Positions 17,437 through 26,554 are shown, counted from the stretch's first letter. The stretch: DNA of 64,000 nucleotides from Phenylobacterium sp. LH3H17 (GCF_024298925.1 NZ_CP101283.1:1178001-1242000), one strand, 5' to 3'. Made by a program: numbers and translations. Notes: generated from the letters alone by a model not told the origin.

Positions 17437-18792
17437 CTAGCGGCGCAGGCCCACGCGGTCGGTCTCGGCCAGGGCGAGCTCCTGGTTTTCGGCCTCGGCT
17501 TCCTCGCCGCGGACCATGCGGTCGATGCGGTTCTTCTGGGCGCGGAAGGCGGCCAGTTCGGAGCCGGCCAGGACCGTCCCCTGGGGCACCTTGGCGCCGA
17601 CGGGGTTCACCCGCTTGCCGCCTTTCCAGATCTCATAGTGCAGGTGCGGGCCGGTGGAGGCGCCCGTGGATCCCACATAGGCCACGACCTGGCCCTGACG
17701 GACCCGCGTGCCGGGCCGCACGCCCTTGCCGTAGCGCGAGAGGTGGGCGTAGCCGGTCTCCCAGCCGCCCGAGTGACGGATGCGCAGCCAGTTGCCGTAG
17801 CCGCCCCAGCGGCGCGCCTCGATCACCACCCCGTCGCCGGAGGCGACGATGGGCGTGCCGGAGCCGGCCCCGAAGTCGATGCCCTGGTGCATGCGGTTGA
17901 AGCCCAGGATCGGGTGGCGGCGCATGCCGAAGCGGCTGGTCATCCGCGCCCCGTCGACCGGGGTGCGCAGGAGGAAGCCTTTGATGTTCTTGCCGGTCGC
18001 GTCGAAGTACTGGGCCTCGCCGCCGGCCCGCTCGAAGCGGTAGAATTCGATGCCCTTGATCGAGGCATATTCCAGGTCGCCCGTGCCGATGGTGCGGCCG
18101 CTCTCGGTGACCGTGCGGTCGAAGACCAGGGTGAAGTCATCGCCGGGTTTCAGGTCCCGGTCGAAGTCCACCTTGTGGGCGAACAGCTTGACCATGCTGC
18201 CGACCATGGAGGGGTTGGCGCCCAGCCGCGAGGCGCTCTCATAGAGCGAGCCGGTGATCTCGCCGCGGGCCACGGTTTGCTCGTCGCGGATTTTCTCCTC
18301 CATCTCGCGCAGGCGCATGGCGCCGTCGAAGGTGCGAGAAAGGGTGATGGAGTTGGCGGGACCAGTCCGCAGGGAAAGGCCGACCAGACGGGCGGGGCCG
18401 CGCTGGCCCCTCGGATGGGCGACGGCGGCGTCAAAGGCCATGCCGGCCTTGATGTGGACGGTGTCCATGGCCTCGCCGAGGGCCTCGACAGCCTGACGGG
18501 CTTCGTCGGGGGCGACCCCGGCGCGCTGGACGGCGTCCTCGAAGGTCTCGCCACTCTGGATCTTGACCGGGATGCTCTCGGGCCGGGTGAAGCCCGGCTG
18601 GGCCTCGGCCTGGGTGAAGGCGGCGTGCTGCAAGGCCACGATCGCGGCGGGATCGAGCGGCGGCTTGGCGGGGGCCAGGGATTCCGTGGCGGTCAGGCGC
18701 CAGCCCAGGGCCAACGCGGCCAGGCCGGCCACGCCGATCATCAGGCGAGGCGTGACCCGAAGGGTCGGACGTCGCGGATCGAACTCTTGCAA
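17437..18792 (-). CDS. M23-family (LytM) metallo-endopeptidase, membrane-anchored
   Basis: The C-terminal third carries the LytM domain: MRRHPILGFNRMHQGIDFGAGSG supplies the first His and Asp zinc ligands and HLHYEIWKGG the HxH motif, so the enzyme is probably active on peptidoglycan cross-links. A transmembrane segment near the N-terminus (LMIGVAGLAALALGW) places the rest in the periplasm. The middle region resembles an OapA/LysM-like spacer. I chose a TTG at 18792 (451 residues, MQEFDPRRPTLRV) with a GGGGG ~8 nt upstream; a longer form to 18915 adds 41 residues of no recognisable character. The role would be cell-wall remodelling in growth or division. Confidence 0.82.
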   Translation of the reverse strand: MQEFDPRRPTLRVTPRLMIGVAGLAALALGWRLTATESLAPAKPPLDPAAIVALQHAAFTQAEAQPGFTRPESIPVKIQSGETFEDAVQRAGVAPDEARQAVEALGEAMDTVHIKAGMAFDAAVAHPRGQRGPARLVGLSLRTGPANSITLSRTFDGAMRLREMEEKIRDEQTVARGEITGSLYESASRLGANPSMVGSMVKLFAHKVDFDRDLKPGDDFTLVFDRTVTESGRTIGTGDLEYASIKGIEFYRFERAGGEAQYFDATGKNIKGFLLRTPVDGARMTSRFGMRRHPILGFNRMHQGIDFGAGSGTPIVASGDGVVIEARRWGGYGNWLRIRHSGGWETGYAHLSRYGKGVRPGTRVRQGQVVAYVGSTGASTGPHLHYEIWKGGKRVNPVGAKVPQGTVLAGSELAAFRAQKNRIDRMVRGEEAEAENQELALAETDRVGLRR

Positions 18793-18978
18793 TCTAAGCC
18801 CCCACAATACTGACGACGCCCAAGGCCCGAATACGAATGCGGGGCCTTCAAGACGGGTGTCGAAAACGATGTGTCCGGCGGCAGGGTAGCGTGTCCCGGG
18901 CCTCCACATCGTCAACGGGTTTGGTTAATTCCCGGTAAGTCTTTTTCGTGACCGGCGCGACGGATTCGCGCGGACCAT

Positions 18979-19329
18979 TTAGAGCAGACTCAGGACCAGT
19001 TCCGCAGGACGGCACAGCGCCGCACCCTTGGGCGTGGTGACGATCGGGCGGTTCACCAGGATCGGGTCCATGATCATCGCCGCGATGATCGCCTCGTCGG
19101 AGGTCGAGGGGTCGGTCAGACCCATCTCCACGGCCCGTGTGCCGCGTTCCCGCAGGATTTCGCGGGCGCTGACCCCCATCCTCCGGGTCAGGGCCTCCAA
19201 CTGCTGGCGGCTCCAGCCGGCGGTCAGGTACTCGACGACAGTGGGCTCCAGGCCCTTGTCGCGTAGCAGGGCCAAGGTGTTGAGCGAGGTCCCGCAGTCG
19301 GGGTTGTGATAGATGACGATGTCGCTCAT
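18979..19329 (-). CDS. arsC: Arsenate reductase, ArsC (glutaredoxin-dependent)
   Basis: The 116-residue protein has the ArsC layout: the nucleophile Cys12 in HNPDCGTS, the arginine region ILRERGT, and the C-terminal motif DPILVNRPIV. It reduces arsenate to arsenite with glutathione and glutaredoxin. There is no arsenite pump or ArsR gene nearby, so this is an isolated chromosomal copy; such orphan copies are common in proteobacteria and some members (YffB/Spx-like) have other roles. The ArsC-type motif DPILVNRPIV and CGTS make the reductase reading the better one. Confidence 0.85.
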   Translation of the reverse strand: MSDIVIYHNPDCGTSLNTLALLRDKGLEPTVVEYLTAGWSRQQLEALTRRMGVSAREILRERGTRAVEMGLTDPSTSDEAIIAAMIMDPILVNRPIVTTPKGAALCRPAELVLSLL

Positions 19330-19352
19330 CCGCCCCTTCTAGCCCGCCCGGC

Positions 19353-21749
19353 CTACCAGGTGAACCGCCGAGAGGCCGCCGCGACCGTGGCGCCGTCCAT
19401 GTCGAAGGCCATCACGTCCGCCGGCCTGGGCGGCGGCGGCTTAGCGTCCGCCGGCCAGGTCTCGGTGATCGTGGCGTAGCGGACCTCCACCCCGCCCGGG
19501 CCGGCGGCGCGGAAGCCGATGCTCACGCCCTGCGGCGCGTTCTGCCAGCGAATCCGGGTCCACTGACCGGCCTTCTCCATCGCCTTGACCGGCCGGCCGT
19601 TCACGCTCACCCCGGTCAGCGCCGTGGAGGGTTTCAGGTCCAGGGATGCAACGCGCGCGCCGGGAGGCAGGGTCAGGCTGAGCGTCTTGCCGCCGTCGGC
19701 CCCGCCCGTGAAGGCCAGGGTGGGGCTGGCCACTTCGACCAGCCTGGCCGGCGCGACCCGCAGCTCGCGCCGATAGATGAGCGGCAGCTTCTCACGGCTG
19801 ATCTCGCCGCCGTCGGCGGCCAGGACCTGAGCCGCCCAGGGCGTGATGTCGGGCGTACGGCTGACCCGCAGCGCGCGTTTGGCGTCGAGGTCCACATAGT
19901 AGAGCACCTGGCTCGCCCGTGGATGGCGCGCGCTCCACGGTGGGTCGTGACGCGCCACGGCGACCACCACGAAGCCCAGCAGCAGGACGGCCAGGCCCAG
20001 GGTGCGGGCGTTCTTCTCATTCTCCAGCGGCTGGACCAGGGGCCAGATCACCATGGCCGCCAGCCAGACGATCAAGGCCAGTAGCTCGGGCAGGTCCAGG
20101 CCTTGGAAAATGCCGTGGCCGAAGCCCAGCAGCCAGCTCAGCGCGAAGGCCCCGAGCGCCGCCATGAGCGTCAAGCTGGCCCCCGACCGCCGCACGCCGA
20201 GCGCGCTCACGGCCCCGGCCAGGGCGCCGACCGTCAAGGGCCAGGCGACCAGGAAGCCGGCCGGGGCGGCGACCACCTGCAGCCCGATGGCGACGAGCAG
20301 GCCGCTGACCAGCAGGCCGGTCCAGGCGCCGGCCACCCCGGTCGGTCGGCCGAAGCTCGCCAGGGCCAGCACGGCGCCCGCGGCGCCCAGGCCCGCGCCG
20401 ATCGGGTCCCAGCCCGCGAAGATCGAGCATCCCACGCCCGCGGCGAGGGCCAGGACCGCGGCGGCCAGCCGCATGCGCCCGCGTCCAGCCGCCGCGGCGG
20501 CGGTGATCAGGGCGCCGGCGCCCAGGATCAGCACGGCGACCTCCCAGCGGCTGACCTGGGCCAGCAGCACCCGTTGTTCCATGAAGCCGAAATCGGCGCC
20601 GGTCGCCCGGCGTCCGAGGCGCAGCAGCGCGCCCGACACCGCGATCAGGTAGAGGGCGGCGCCAAAGCCCTTGGCCACGTCCAGCCAGGGCAGCGCGCCG
20701 GCGCGCCGGGCCTGCCAAACGCCCAGGCCGAGCAGGAGGGCGGCGAGGCCCAGGATCGCCCAGCCGACGGGCTGGGGATAGGCCAGGATGTGGTCGCCGA
20801 AGGTGTTGGCGTAGACCAGGTCGGCCGCCTTGCCGGGCAGGGCCTCGGCGAAGGCCAGCTCCCGGGCCGCCGAGAGCACCTGGACGCCCATGTGCTGCAG
20901 CGAGCCCTTGTCCAGGTTCTCGGGTGTCGAGGTCGGCGAGTGGTAGTCGAACTGGCGGCCGATGAAGGCGTAGTTCAGGCCGGACACGCCGGCGGCCTTG
21001 GAGACCGTGAAATCGGTGTCGTTGGGCATCTGCTCATACAGGAACACCGTCAGCGACGAGGAGGCGGGCGAGACCGCCGTCCTGCGGAAGAGGTCGATCA
21101 CCTGGCCGTTCTGAGCGCCGGTCTGGAACATCTGCGCCCGGCCGCCGCCGCCGCGCGCCTCCATGTTGATGACGAAGCCGATGCGCCTGGCCAGCGGGTG
21201 GTCGGCGAAGAAGGCCTCGGCGCCCAGCAGGCCCGCCTCCTCACCGTCGGTGATCAGCAGGACCACGTCGCGGGCGGGCCGGCCCATGGTCTTCAGGGCC
21301 CGGACGACCTCCAGGGCCGTGGCCACGCCGGTGGCGTCGTCGGCCGCGCCGGGAGAGCCCGGGACGCTGTCATAGTGGGCCATGATCGCCAGGGCCGGGG
21401 CGGTGCGGTCGGCGCCTGGCAGGACGCCGATCAGGTTCTCCACCCGGCCGCCGATGACATAGACCTCCTCGCCGAACTGGTGGCGGGCCGCGGCGTCCGC
21501 GACCTGGACCTCAGTCTCCAGGCCGAGCGCGGACATGCGGCGGAGCAGGTGGTCGCGCACCTTGGCGTTCGCCGGCGAGCCGATGGGGTGCGGCGTCGCG
21601 GCGATGGCGACCACGTCGGGCAGGGCGCGGGAGGCGGAGAACTCGGCCTGGGGCGCGGTGGCCGGGGCGGGCGACGGCGTCTGCTCGGAACGCCAGGCCA
21701 GGCCCAGGGCGACGGCCAGGCAGATGGCCAGCGCGATCAGTCTTCCCAC
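19353..21749 (-). CDS. M28-family zinc aminopeptidase with multi-spanning C-terminal half
   Basis: The 798-residue protein starts with a signal anchor, then an M28 peptidase domain: zinc ligands in MAHYDSVPGSPGAADDATG (His near residue 124 and Asp near 137), the catalytic pair in TDGEEAGLLGAEAF (near 170), and the last ligand in FDYHSPTSTPENLD. From about residue 325 to 585 it has ~8-9 transmembrane segments, then a ~200-residue C-terminal domain that is probably periplasmic. This layout is like that of eukaryotic ER Pff1/ERMP1 and bacterial membrane M28 peptidases. It would trim peptides in the periplasm. It follows arsC's gene in order but the two are likely independent. Confidence 0.82.
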   Translation of the reverse strand: MGRLIALAICLAVALGLAWRSEQTPSPAPATAPQAEFSASRALPDVVAIAATPHPIGSPANAKVRDHLLRRMSALGLETEVQVADAAARHQFGEEVYVIGGRVENLIGVLPGADRTAPALAIMAHYDSVPGSPGAADDATGVATALEVVRALKTMGRPARDVVLLITDGEEAGLLGAEAFFADHPLARRIGFVINMEARGGGGRAQMFQTGAQNGQVIDLFRRTAVSPASSSLTVFLYEQMPNDTDFTVSKAAGVSGLNYAFIGRQFDYHSPTSTPENLDKGSLQHMGVQVLSAARELAFAEALPGKAADLVYANTFGDHILAYPQPVGWAILGLAALLLGLGVWQARRAGALPWLDVAKGFGAALYLIAVSGALLRLGRRATGADFGFMEQRVLLAQVSRWEVAVLILGAGALITAAAAAGRGRMRLAAAVLALAAGVGCSIFAGWDPIGAGLGAAGAVLALASFGRPTGVAGAWTGLLVSGLLVAIGLQVVAAPAGFLVAWPLTVGALAGAVSALGVRRSGASLTLMAALGAFALSWLLGFGHGIFQGLDLPELLALIVWLAAMVIWPLVQPLENEKNARTLGLAVLLLGFVVVAVARHDPPWSARHPRASQVLYYVDLDAKRALRVSRTPDITPWAAQVLAADGGEISREKLPLIYRRELRVAPARLVEVASPTLAFTGGADGGKTLSLTLPPGARVASLDLKPSTALTGVSVNGRPVKAMEKAGQWTRIRWQNAPQGVSIGFRAAGPGGVEVRYATITETWPADAKPPPPRPADVMAFDMDGATVAAASRRFTW

Positions 21750-21906
21750 GGCCTCGCCTCCCCAGCGATGTCATTGGGCGGCAACCTAGCGGTTCCTTCC
21801 CCGTAAGCGAAGCGAGGGCGGAGAAGAGAGCCTCATACGGCTCGGCTTCGTCTGCTTCCTCGAATTGCAGGCCTATGGCCGAGGGTCGGAGCGGCACGGT
21901 GGTCAG

Positions 21907-22048
21907 ATGCTCCCCCTCTGGGGGAGCTCCCGGCCGAATGGCCGGGTGAGGGGGACTAGAATGCGCTTCTACGGAGGTTCGACTGGTCTCAGCAGGAGTC
22001 AAAGTCCCCCTCAGACCCTTCGGGCCAGCTCCCCCAGAGGGGGAGCAT
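21907..22048. repeat. REP/BIME-like inverted repeat element
   Basis: A 22-bp arm at 21907-21928 is repeated as its exact reverse complement at 22027-22048, and each arm is itself a hairpin built on CTCCCCCTCTGGGGGAG. Inside, TGAGGGGGACT (21947-21957) is mirrored by AGTCCCCCTCA (22003-22013), and CCCGGCC-GAAT-GGCCGGG (21929-21946) forms a further hairpin. The 142-bp unit lies in the gap between the M28 and ctrA genes and codes for nothing recognisable. The form is that of a doublet of repetitive extragenic palindromes or a very short non-autonomous element. Confidence 0.8.
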
Positions 22049-22065
22049 CTTCAAGTCCCTCACAC

Positions 22066-22104
22066 GCGATCACCCTGCCCCGAGCGGGGAGGGGACGTGA
22101 TCGC
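22066..22104. repeat. Second palindromic hairpin next to the REP-like element
   Basis: GCGATCAC (22066-22073) is exactly mirrored by GTGATCGC (22097-22104), with an inner CCCC-GAGC-GGGG stem. It lies between the REP-like element and the ctrA terminator. It could be part of the same element or a separate one; no T-tract follows. Confidence 0.6.
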
Positions 22105-22125
22105 GGCGCCCGGGGACGGGGAAGC

Positions 22126-22162
22126 CAAAAAGAAAACGCCCGCCGGAAGGAGCGGCGGGCGT
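22126..22162 (-). terminator. Rho-independent terminator of ctrA
   Basis: On the minus strand the stem ACGCCCGCCG, a 7-nt loop and CGGCGGGCGT are followed by TTTTCTTTTT. It begins about 30 bp after the ctrA stop and is a strong intrinsic terminator. Confidence 0.92.
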
Positions 22163-22192
22163 TCGGGTCTTTCAGAGGTGTGGGCGGGGCTC

Positions 22193-22888
22193 TCAGGCCG
22201 CGACCTGGCCCTCTTGCGGGTCGCGCAGCACGTAGCCGCGGCCCCAGACGGTTTCGATGTGGTGCTTGCCGTCGGCGGCCGCGGCCAGCTTCTTGCGCAG
22301 CTTGCAGATGAACACGTCGATAATCTTCAGCTCGGGCTCGTCCATGCCGCCATAGAGGTGGTTCAGGAACATTTCCTTGGTGAGCGTCGTGCCCTTGCGG
22401 AGCGAGAGCAGCTCCAGCATCTGGTATTCCTTGCCGGTCAGGTGGACGCGGCTGTTGTTCACCTCGACGGTCTTGGCGTCGAGGTTGACGGTGATGTCGC
22501 CGGTCTTGATGACCGATTGGGCGTGGCCCTTGGAGCGACGGACCACCGCATGGATCCGGGCGACCAGCTCATCCTTGTGGAACGGCTTGGTCATGTAGTC
22601 GTCGCCGCCGGCGCCGAAGGTCTTCACCTTGGTGTCGATCTCGGCGGTGCCTGACAGGATCATGATGGGGGTGTTGATCTTCGCCACCCGCAGGGTGCGC
22701 AGCACGTCCATGCCGCTCATGTCGGGCAGGTTAAGGTCTAGAAGGATCAGGTCGTAGTCGTAGATCTTTCCGAGATCCACGCCCTCTTCACCCAAGTCCG
22801 TTGTGTAAACATTGAAGCCTTCGGACTTGAGCATTAATTCGATGCTCTGCGCCGTGGCGCTGTCGTCCTCAATCAATAGTACGCGCAT
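22193..22888 (-). CDS. ctrA: CtrA, cell-cycle master response regulator
   Basis: CtrA is an OmpR-type regulator that silences the replication origin and switches on division, flagellum and pilus genes. The receiver domain (1-115) has the acidic pocket Asp8-Asp9, phosphorylation site Asp51 ([13 protein letters not shown]), Thr/Ser in ILSGTAE and Lys in YMTKPF. The DNA-binding winged helix has the near-invariant [19 protein letters not shown] and [22 protein letters not shown]. The 231-residue length is usual. It ends in Ala-Ala, the known ClpXP-recognition end of CtrA. GAGGAGG lies upstream of the ATG. Upstream DNA is rich in GANTC and TTAA sites; a strong terminator follows. Confidence 0.98.
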   Translation of the reverse strand: MRVLLIEDDSATAQSIELMLKSEGFNVYTTDLGEEGVDLGKIYDYDLILLDLNLPDMSGMDVLRTLRVAKINTPIMILSGTAEIDTKVKTFGAGGDDYMTKPFHKDELVARIHAVVRRSKGHAQSVIKTGDITVNLDAKTVEVNNSRVHLTGKEYQMLELLSLRKGTTLTKEMFLNHLYGGMDEPELKIIDVFICKLRKKLAAAADGKHHIETVWGRGYVLRDPQEGQVAA

Positions 22889-23242
22889 CTGTTCCTCCTC
22901 GAACGGTAGCGCTAGTTTCCCCGGGAATCTGGGAATCCGCCTCGACCCTCGCCGTTAACTTGCCAGCGAGTTAATTTAAGACCGGTTAATAGTGAAAGGC
23001 CTCTGCGAGAATCGTTAACGCGTTTTGGGAATCGCCAGCAAGGGCGGGCGTTGGACAGGGAGTCGCAGGGGCGTTGAATCTTTTGTGATTAGACATCGTT
23101 AACGAATGGCTCTTCCGGCCAAGCTTGCGATTTTAACGCGTCCCAGACGTTGCGCGGCACAGTCGCGGTTGAATCTTCATCACGGGTTAACGGCGTTGGG
23201 CGGATTCTCGGCCTGCTCAACTCCGCCCTGGGATTCCAGCCT
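22889..23242. promoter_or_regulatory. ctrA/fliI divergent regulatory region with GANTC cluster and CtrA half-sites
   Basis: Seven CcrM methylation sites (GANTC) lie in 250 bp: 22925, 22933, 23009, 23029, 23060, 23076 and 23171 (first base of each). TTAA words, mostly as TTAAC/TTAACC CtrA half-sites, begin at 22955, 22971, 22976, 22986, 23015, 23099, 23133 and 23187; the pair at 22976/22986 is spaced N6 rather than the canonical N7. In Caulobacter crescentus ctrA transcription depends on GANTC methylation state and on CtrA feedback, so the same logic is expected here. I see no protein-coding signal in most of this stretch. Confidence 0.75.
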
Positions 23243-24580
23243 TTGCGTAGCCTCGTCGCCGCCGTCGAGCGGATCGATCCCCTGACCGTCTCCGGCCGCG
23301 TCGCGGCCGTGAACGGCCTGCTGATCGAGGCCCGCGGCGGACTGACCCGCCTGGCCGTGGGCGCCCGCGCCGAGATCGAACGCCGCGCCGACAAGCCCCT
23401 GGCCGCCGAGGTGGTGGGCTTTCGCGAGACCCGCGCCCTGCTGATGCCCTTCGGCCCGGTGGAGGGCGTGGCGCCGGGCGCCGAGATCCGCATCGAGCCC
23501 ATGGGTTCGGCCGTGCGTCCGACCACCGCATGGCTCGGCCGCATCATAGACGCCTTCGGCGAGCCCATTGACGGCAAGGGCCCCCTGCCGCAGGGCATCG
23601 TCCCCTACGCCCTGCGCGCCGCGCCGCCGGCCGCCCACGCACGCGGCCGGGTGGGCGCGCGCCTGGACCTGGGCGTGCGCTCGATGAACGTCTTCACCAC
23701 CTGCTGCCGCGGCCAGCGCCTAGGGGTGTTCGCCGGCTCCGGGGTCGGCAAGTCGGTGCTGCTGTCGATGCTGGCCAAGGAGGCCGACTGCGACGCCGTC
23801 GTGGTGGGCCTGATCGGCGAGCGGGGCCGCGAGGTCCGCGAGTTCATCGAGGAGACCCTGGGCGAGGAGGGCCTGAAGCGCGCCATCGTGGTGGTCGCCA
23901 CCTCCGACGAGCCCGCGCTGAAGCGCCGCCAGGCCGCCTATATGACGCTCGCCATCGCCGAGTTCCTGCGCGACCAGGACCTGGAGGTCCTCTGCCTGAT
24001 GGACTCCGTCACCCGCTTCGCCATGGCCCAGCGCGAGATCGGCCTGGCCGCCGGCGAGCCGCCGACCACCAAGGGCTATACGCCGACCGTCTTCACCGAG
24101 CTGCCCAAGCTGTTGGAGCGGGCCGGCCCGGGGCCGGTGCGGCCCGACGGCACCACGGCCGCGCCGATCACCGGCCTCTTCACCGTGCTGGTGGACGGGG
24201 ACGACCACAACGAGCCCATCGCCGACGCCGTGCGCGGTATCCTCGACGGCCACATCGTCATGGAGCGGGCCATCGCCGAGCGCGGCCGCTTCCCGGCCAT
24301 CAATGTCCTGAAGTCCATCAGCCGGACCATGCCGGGCTGCCACGAGCCGCATGAGCGCGAGGTCGTGAAGCTGGCCCGCCAGTCGCTATCGGCCTACGCC
24401 AACATGGAAGAACTGATCCGCATCGGCGCCTATCGCGCCGGCGCCGACCCGCAGGTGGACCGCGCCATCCAGCTCAATCCGGCGCTGGAAGCCTTCCTGG
24501 CCCAGGACAAGGACGAGAGCTCGACCATCGACGAGAGCTTCGAGGCCCTGTCGCAGATCCTGATGAGTGAAGCGACATGA
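23243..24580 (+). CDS. fliI: FliI, flagellar export ATPase
   Basis: FliI powers and organises substrate delivery to the flagellar type III export gate. Walker A is [11 protein letters not shown] at about residue 165, Walker B is the [12 protein letters not shown] region, and the FliI/F1-beta signature ([37 protein letters not shown]) is complete. I chose a TTG at 23243 (445 residues, [15 protein letters not shown]), which gives the usual length of ~440. A longer form from a TTG at 23150 would read through a GANTC site and a CtrA half-site, so it is less likely. fliI is divergent from ctrA; fliJ overlaps its stop. Confidence 0.93.
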   Translation: MRSLVAAVERIDPLTVSGRVAAVNGLLIEARGGLTRLAVGARAEIERRADKPLAAEVVGFRETRALLMPFGPVEGVAPGAEIRIEPMGSAVRPTTAWLGRIIDAFGEPIDGKGPLPQGIVPYALRAAPPAAHARGRVGARLDLGVRSMNVFTTCCRGQRLGVFAGSGVGKSVLLSMLAKEADCDAVVVGLIGERGREVREFIEETLGEEGLKRAIVVVATSDEPALKRRQAAYMTLAIAEFLRDQDLEVLCLMDSVTRFAMAQREIGLAAGEPPTTKGYTPTVFTELPKLLERAGPGPVRPDGTTAAPITGLFTVLVDGDDHNEPIADAVRGILDGHIVMERAIAERGRFPAINVLKSISRTMPGCHEPHEREVVKLARQSLSAYANMEELIRIGAYRAGADPQVDRAIQLNPALEAFLAQDKDESSTIDESFEALSQILMSEAT

Positions 24581-24993
24581 GCTGGGCCCAATCCCTGATC
24601 AAGCTTTCGACCTATGAGGTCGAGGTGCTGCAGAAGCGCCTGGCGGAGATCGCCGACCGGCGGATGCAGGCGGAGATGAAGCTTGTCCTGCTGGAGGCCG
24701 AGGGCGAGGCTGAGGCCGAGAAGGGCCGCCAGGACGCCGAACACGGCTGGTACCAGCTGGGCTTCCTGGAGGGGCTGCGCACCCGCAAGGGGCTGGCCCA
24801 GGCGGAGATCGACCGGATCGCCGTCGAGGAGGAGGGGGCCCGCGACGCGCTGGCGCTCGCCTTCGAGGAACAGAAGAAATACGAGCAGGTGGCCGAGCGC
24901 ATGCGCCTGGCCGACCTCAAGGAACGCGCCCGGCTGGAGACCGCCGCCATGGACGAGCTCGGCCTGCGCCGGGCCGCGGCAGGCGGGCGGTGA
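24577..24993 (+). CDS. fliJ: FliJ, flagellar export chaperone/stalk protein
   Basis: The 138-residue protein is almost wholly charged helix ([21 protein letters not shown], then [20 protein letters not shown]), the antiparallel coiled coil of FliJ, which sits in the FliI ring and links it to FlhA. Its ATG overlaps the fliI stop (ATGA), so the two are translationally coupled. Sequence conservation of FliJ is poor; the call rests on position, length and coiled-coil character. Its TGA in turn overlaps the GTG of the xylanase gene downstream. Confidence 0.9.
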   Translation: MSWAQSLIKLSTYEVEVLQKRLAEIADRRMQAEMKLVLLEAEGEAEAEKGRQDAEHGWYQLGFLEGLRTRKGLAQAEIDRIAVEEEGARDALALAFEEQKKYEQVAERMRLADLKERARLETAAMDELGLRRAAAGGR

Positions 24994-26054
24994 CCCTCGA
25001 TCGGCGGATCGTGCTGGGCGGCGGGCTGGCGCTCGCCGCCTGCGACCGCCGAGCCGACGCCCAAATTCCAGGCGGGCAGACCCCGGTCGCCATTCCGCCC
25101 CTGCGTAGCGCCGCGGCTTTCCCGGTGGGGGTCTGCGTGCAGGAGGAGCAGCTGGGTGATCCCAGCCTCGTGCCGCTGATCGCCTCCCAGATCTCCCAGG
25201 TGACGCCCGAGTGGGAGATGAAGATGGAGTACATCGTCAAGGACGACGGCTCCTTCCGCTTCGAGGCGCCCGACCGCATCGCGGCCTTCGCCAAGGCCAA
25301 CGGCATGCGGCTCTTCGGCCATACGCTGATCTGGTACGCCCAGGTTCCCGGCGCCTTCGAGCGGCTGGACGAGAAGCGCGCGAAATTCGCCGACGCCTAT
25401 CGCAACTACATCCTGGCGGTCGCCGGACGCTATCGCGGCCAGGCGGTGGGCTGGGACGTGGTCAACGAGGCGGTGGCCGAGGACGGGAACGGCTGGCGCG
25501 ACAGCCTGTGGTCGAAGAAGCTCGGCAAGCTGCGGCACATGGTGCTGGCGTTCCAGCACGCCCGCGAGGCCGACCCGGACGCGGTGCTGTTCCTCAACGA
25601 CTACAATCTCGAAAATCTGCCGAAGAAGCGCGCCACCTTCATGAAGTTGGTGGAGGCGCTGCTGAAGGCGGGCGCCCCGATCGGCGGGGTGGGCACCCAG
25701 ACCCACCTGGCCGCCGACCTGGCGCCCGGCGAGATCACCAGGGCGCTGAAGGACCTGGCGAGCCTGGGCCTGGCCGTCCACGTCTCGGAGATGGACGTCT
25801 CGCTGACCCGCTCGCGGGGCGTGCTGAAGGATCGCAACAAGCTGCCGGCCGGCCAGTCGCGGCTCTATGCCGAGGCCGCGGAGGCCTTCTCCAGCCTGCC
25901 CGCGGCCCAGCGCTTCGCCTTCACCCACTGGGGGCTGCGCGACAAGGATTCGTGGCTGAAGCGGGAGAACCCGGCCGACGCGCCGCTGCTGTTCGACGAC
26001 GCGGGCCGGCCCAAGGCGGCCGCGGCCGCCTGGATCGGCGGGCTCAGGGCCTAG
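24990..26054 (+). CDS. GH10 endo-1,4-beta-xylanase, exported
   Basis: The 354-residue enzyme belongs to glycoside hydrolase family 10. The acid/base Glu160 is in WDVVNEAV and the nucleophile Glu267 in HVSEMDVS; HTLIWYAQVP and TPEWEMKME are further family signatures. The N-terminus has RR-x-x-LGGGLALAAC, which fits a Tat signal and a lipobox-like Cys at residue 20, so it is probably exported and lipid-anchored. It would cut xylan or xylo-oligosaccharides. The GTG start overlaps the fliJ stop (GTGA), so it is read from the fliIJ transcript, an odd partner for flagellar genes. Its stop overlaps the convergent DUF4282 gene by 11 bp. Confidence 0.9.
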   Translation: MTLDRRIVLGGGLALAACDRRADAQIPGGQTPVAIPPLRSAAAFPVGVCVQEEQLGDPSLVPLIASQISQVTPEWEMKMEYIVKDDGSFRFEAPDRIAAFAKANGMRLFGHTLIWYAQVPGAFERLDEKRAKFADAYRNYILAVAGRYRGQAVGWDVVNEAVAEDGNGWRDSLWSKKLGKLRHMVLAFQHAREADPDAVLFLNDYNLENLPKKRATFMKLVEALLKAGAPIGGVGTQTHLAADLAPGEITRALKDLASLGLAVHVSEMDVSLTRSRGVLKDRNKLPAGQSRLYAEAAEAFSSLPAAQRFAFTHWGLRDKDSWLKRENPADAPLLFDDAGRPKAAAAAWIGGLRA

Positions 26055-26418
26055 GCGTCGTGCCGCGCGCCTGATCGGCGTCGGTGGCCTGGCGGATGGC
26101 GTGCAGATCGTCGCTGAGACGGAACAGGGCCACATAGAGCTCGCAGAACGAGCGCCACAGCAGCACCAGGGCCGCCACCACCAGCACGCCGGCCACCAGG
26201 ACCGGGATGGCCAGGATCACGCCGATCCAGCTTTCCTCGCGCAGGGCCACGCCGACCGCGGCGCCCACCATGCCGAAGGCCACCAGGGCGATGACGCCCA
26301 GGCCCGCCCAATAGATCAGGTGGATGACCTGGTTGGTCATCAGCTTCTCGAAGGTCAGCAGGTCCCAGAAGATGGTCCCGCCCACGCCGTTCCGGGTCTT
26401 GAAAGCAGGTGGCCGCAT
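26044..26418 (-). CDS. DUF4282-family small membrane protein
   Basis: The 124-residue protein matches the DUF4282 pattern: an N-terminal FWDLLTFEKLMTNQVIHLIYWAG, two transmembrane helices (~30-52 and ~64-86) and the conserved WRSFCELYVALFRLSDDL after the second. Members are inner-membrane proteins of unknown role, sometimes linked to stress. An ATG at 26418 is taken as start; later ATGs (Met27) would cut the conserved N-terminus. It is convergent with the xylanase gene and divergent from the acetyltransferase downstream. Confidence 0.8.
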   Translation of the reverse strand: MRPPAFKTRNGVGGTIFWDLLTFEKLMTNQVIHLIYWAGLGVIALVAFGMVGAAVGVALREESWIGVILAIPVLVAGVLVVAALVLLWRSFCELYVALFRLSDDLHAIRQATDADQARGTTPRP

Positions 26419-26554
26419 TCGTCATCCAACGCTCGGCGACGGACAATCGTCACCCTGGGGCCAAACCGCTACCAGCCGCCAAGCCGACCTGCAACGGGGC
26501 AGACGTCGCGGGGCGCCTGACATTTGTCGCCCAATGCGTGTTAGCCTCCGCCCC

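Noticed and set aside
20103..21806. 567-codon forward frame opposite the M28 peptidase
   Set aside because: Antisense shadow with repetitive Gly/Gln/Ala/Asp composition; the reverse strand has a complete M28 peptidase.
23150..23242. N-terminal extension of FliI from a TTG at 23150
   Set aside because: It would translate through a GANTC and a CtrA half-site, has no family similarity, and would make FliI ~31 residues too long.
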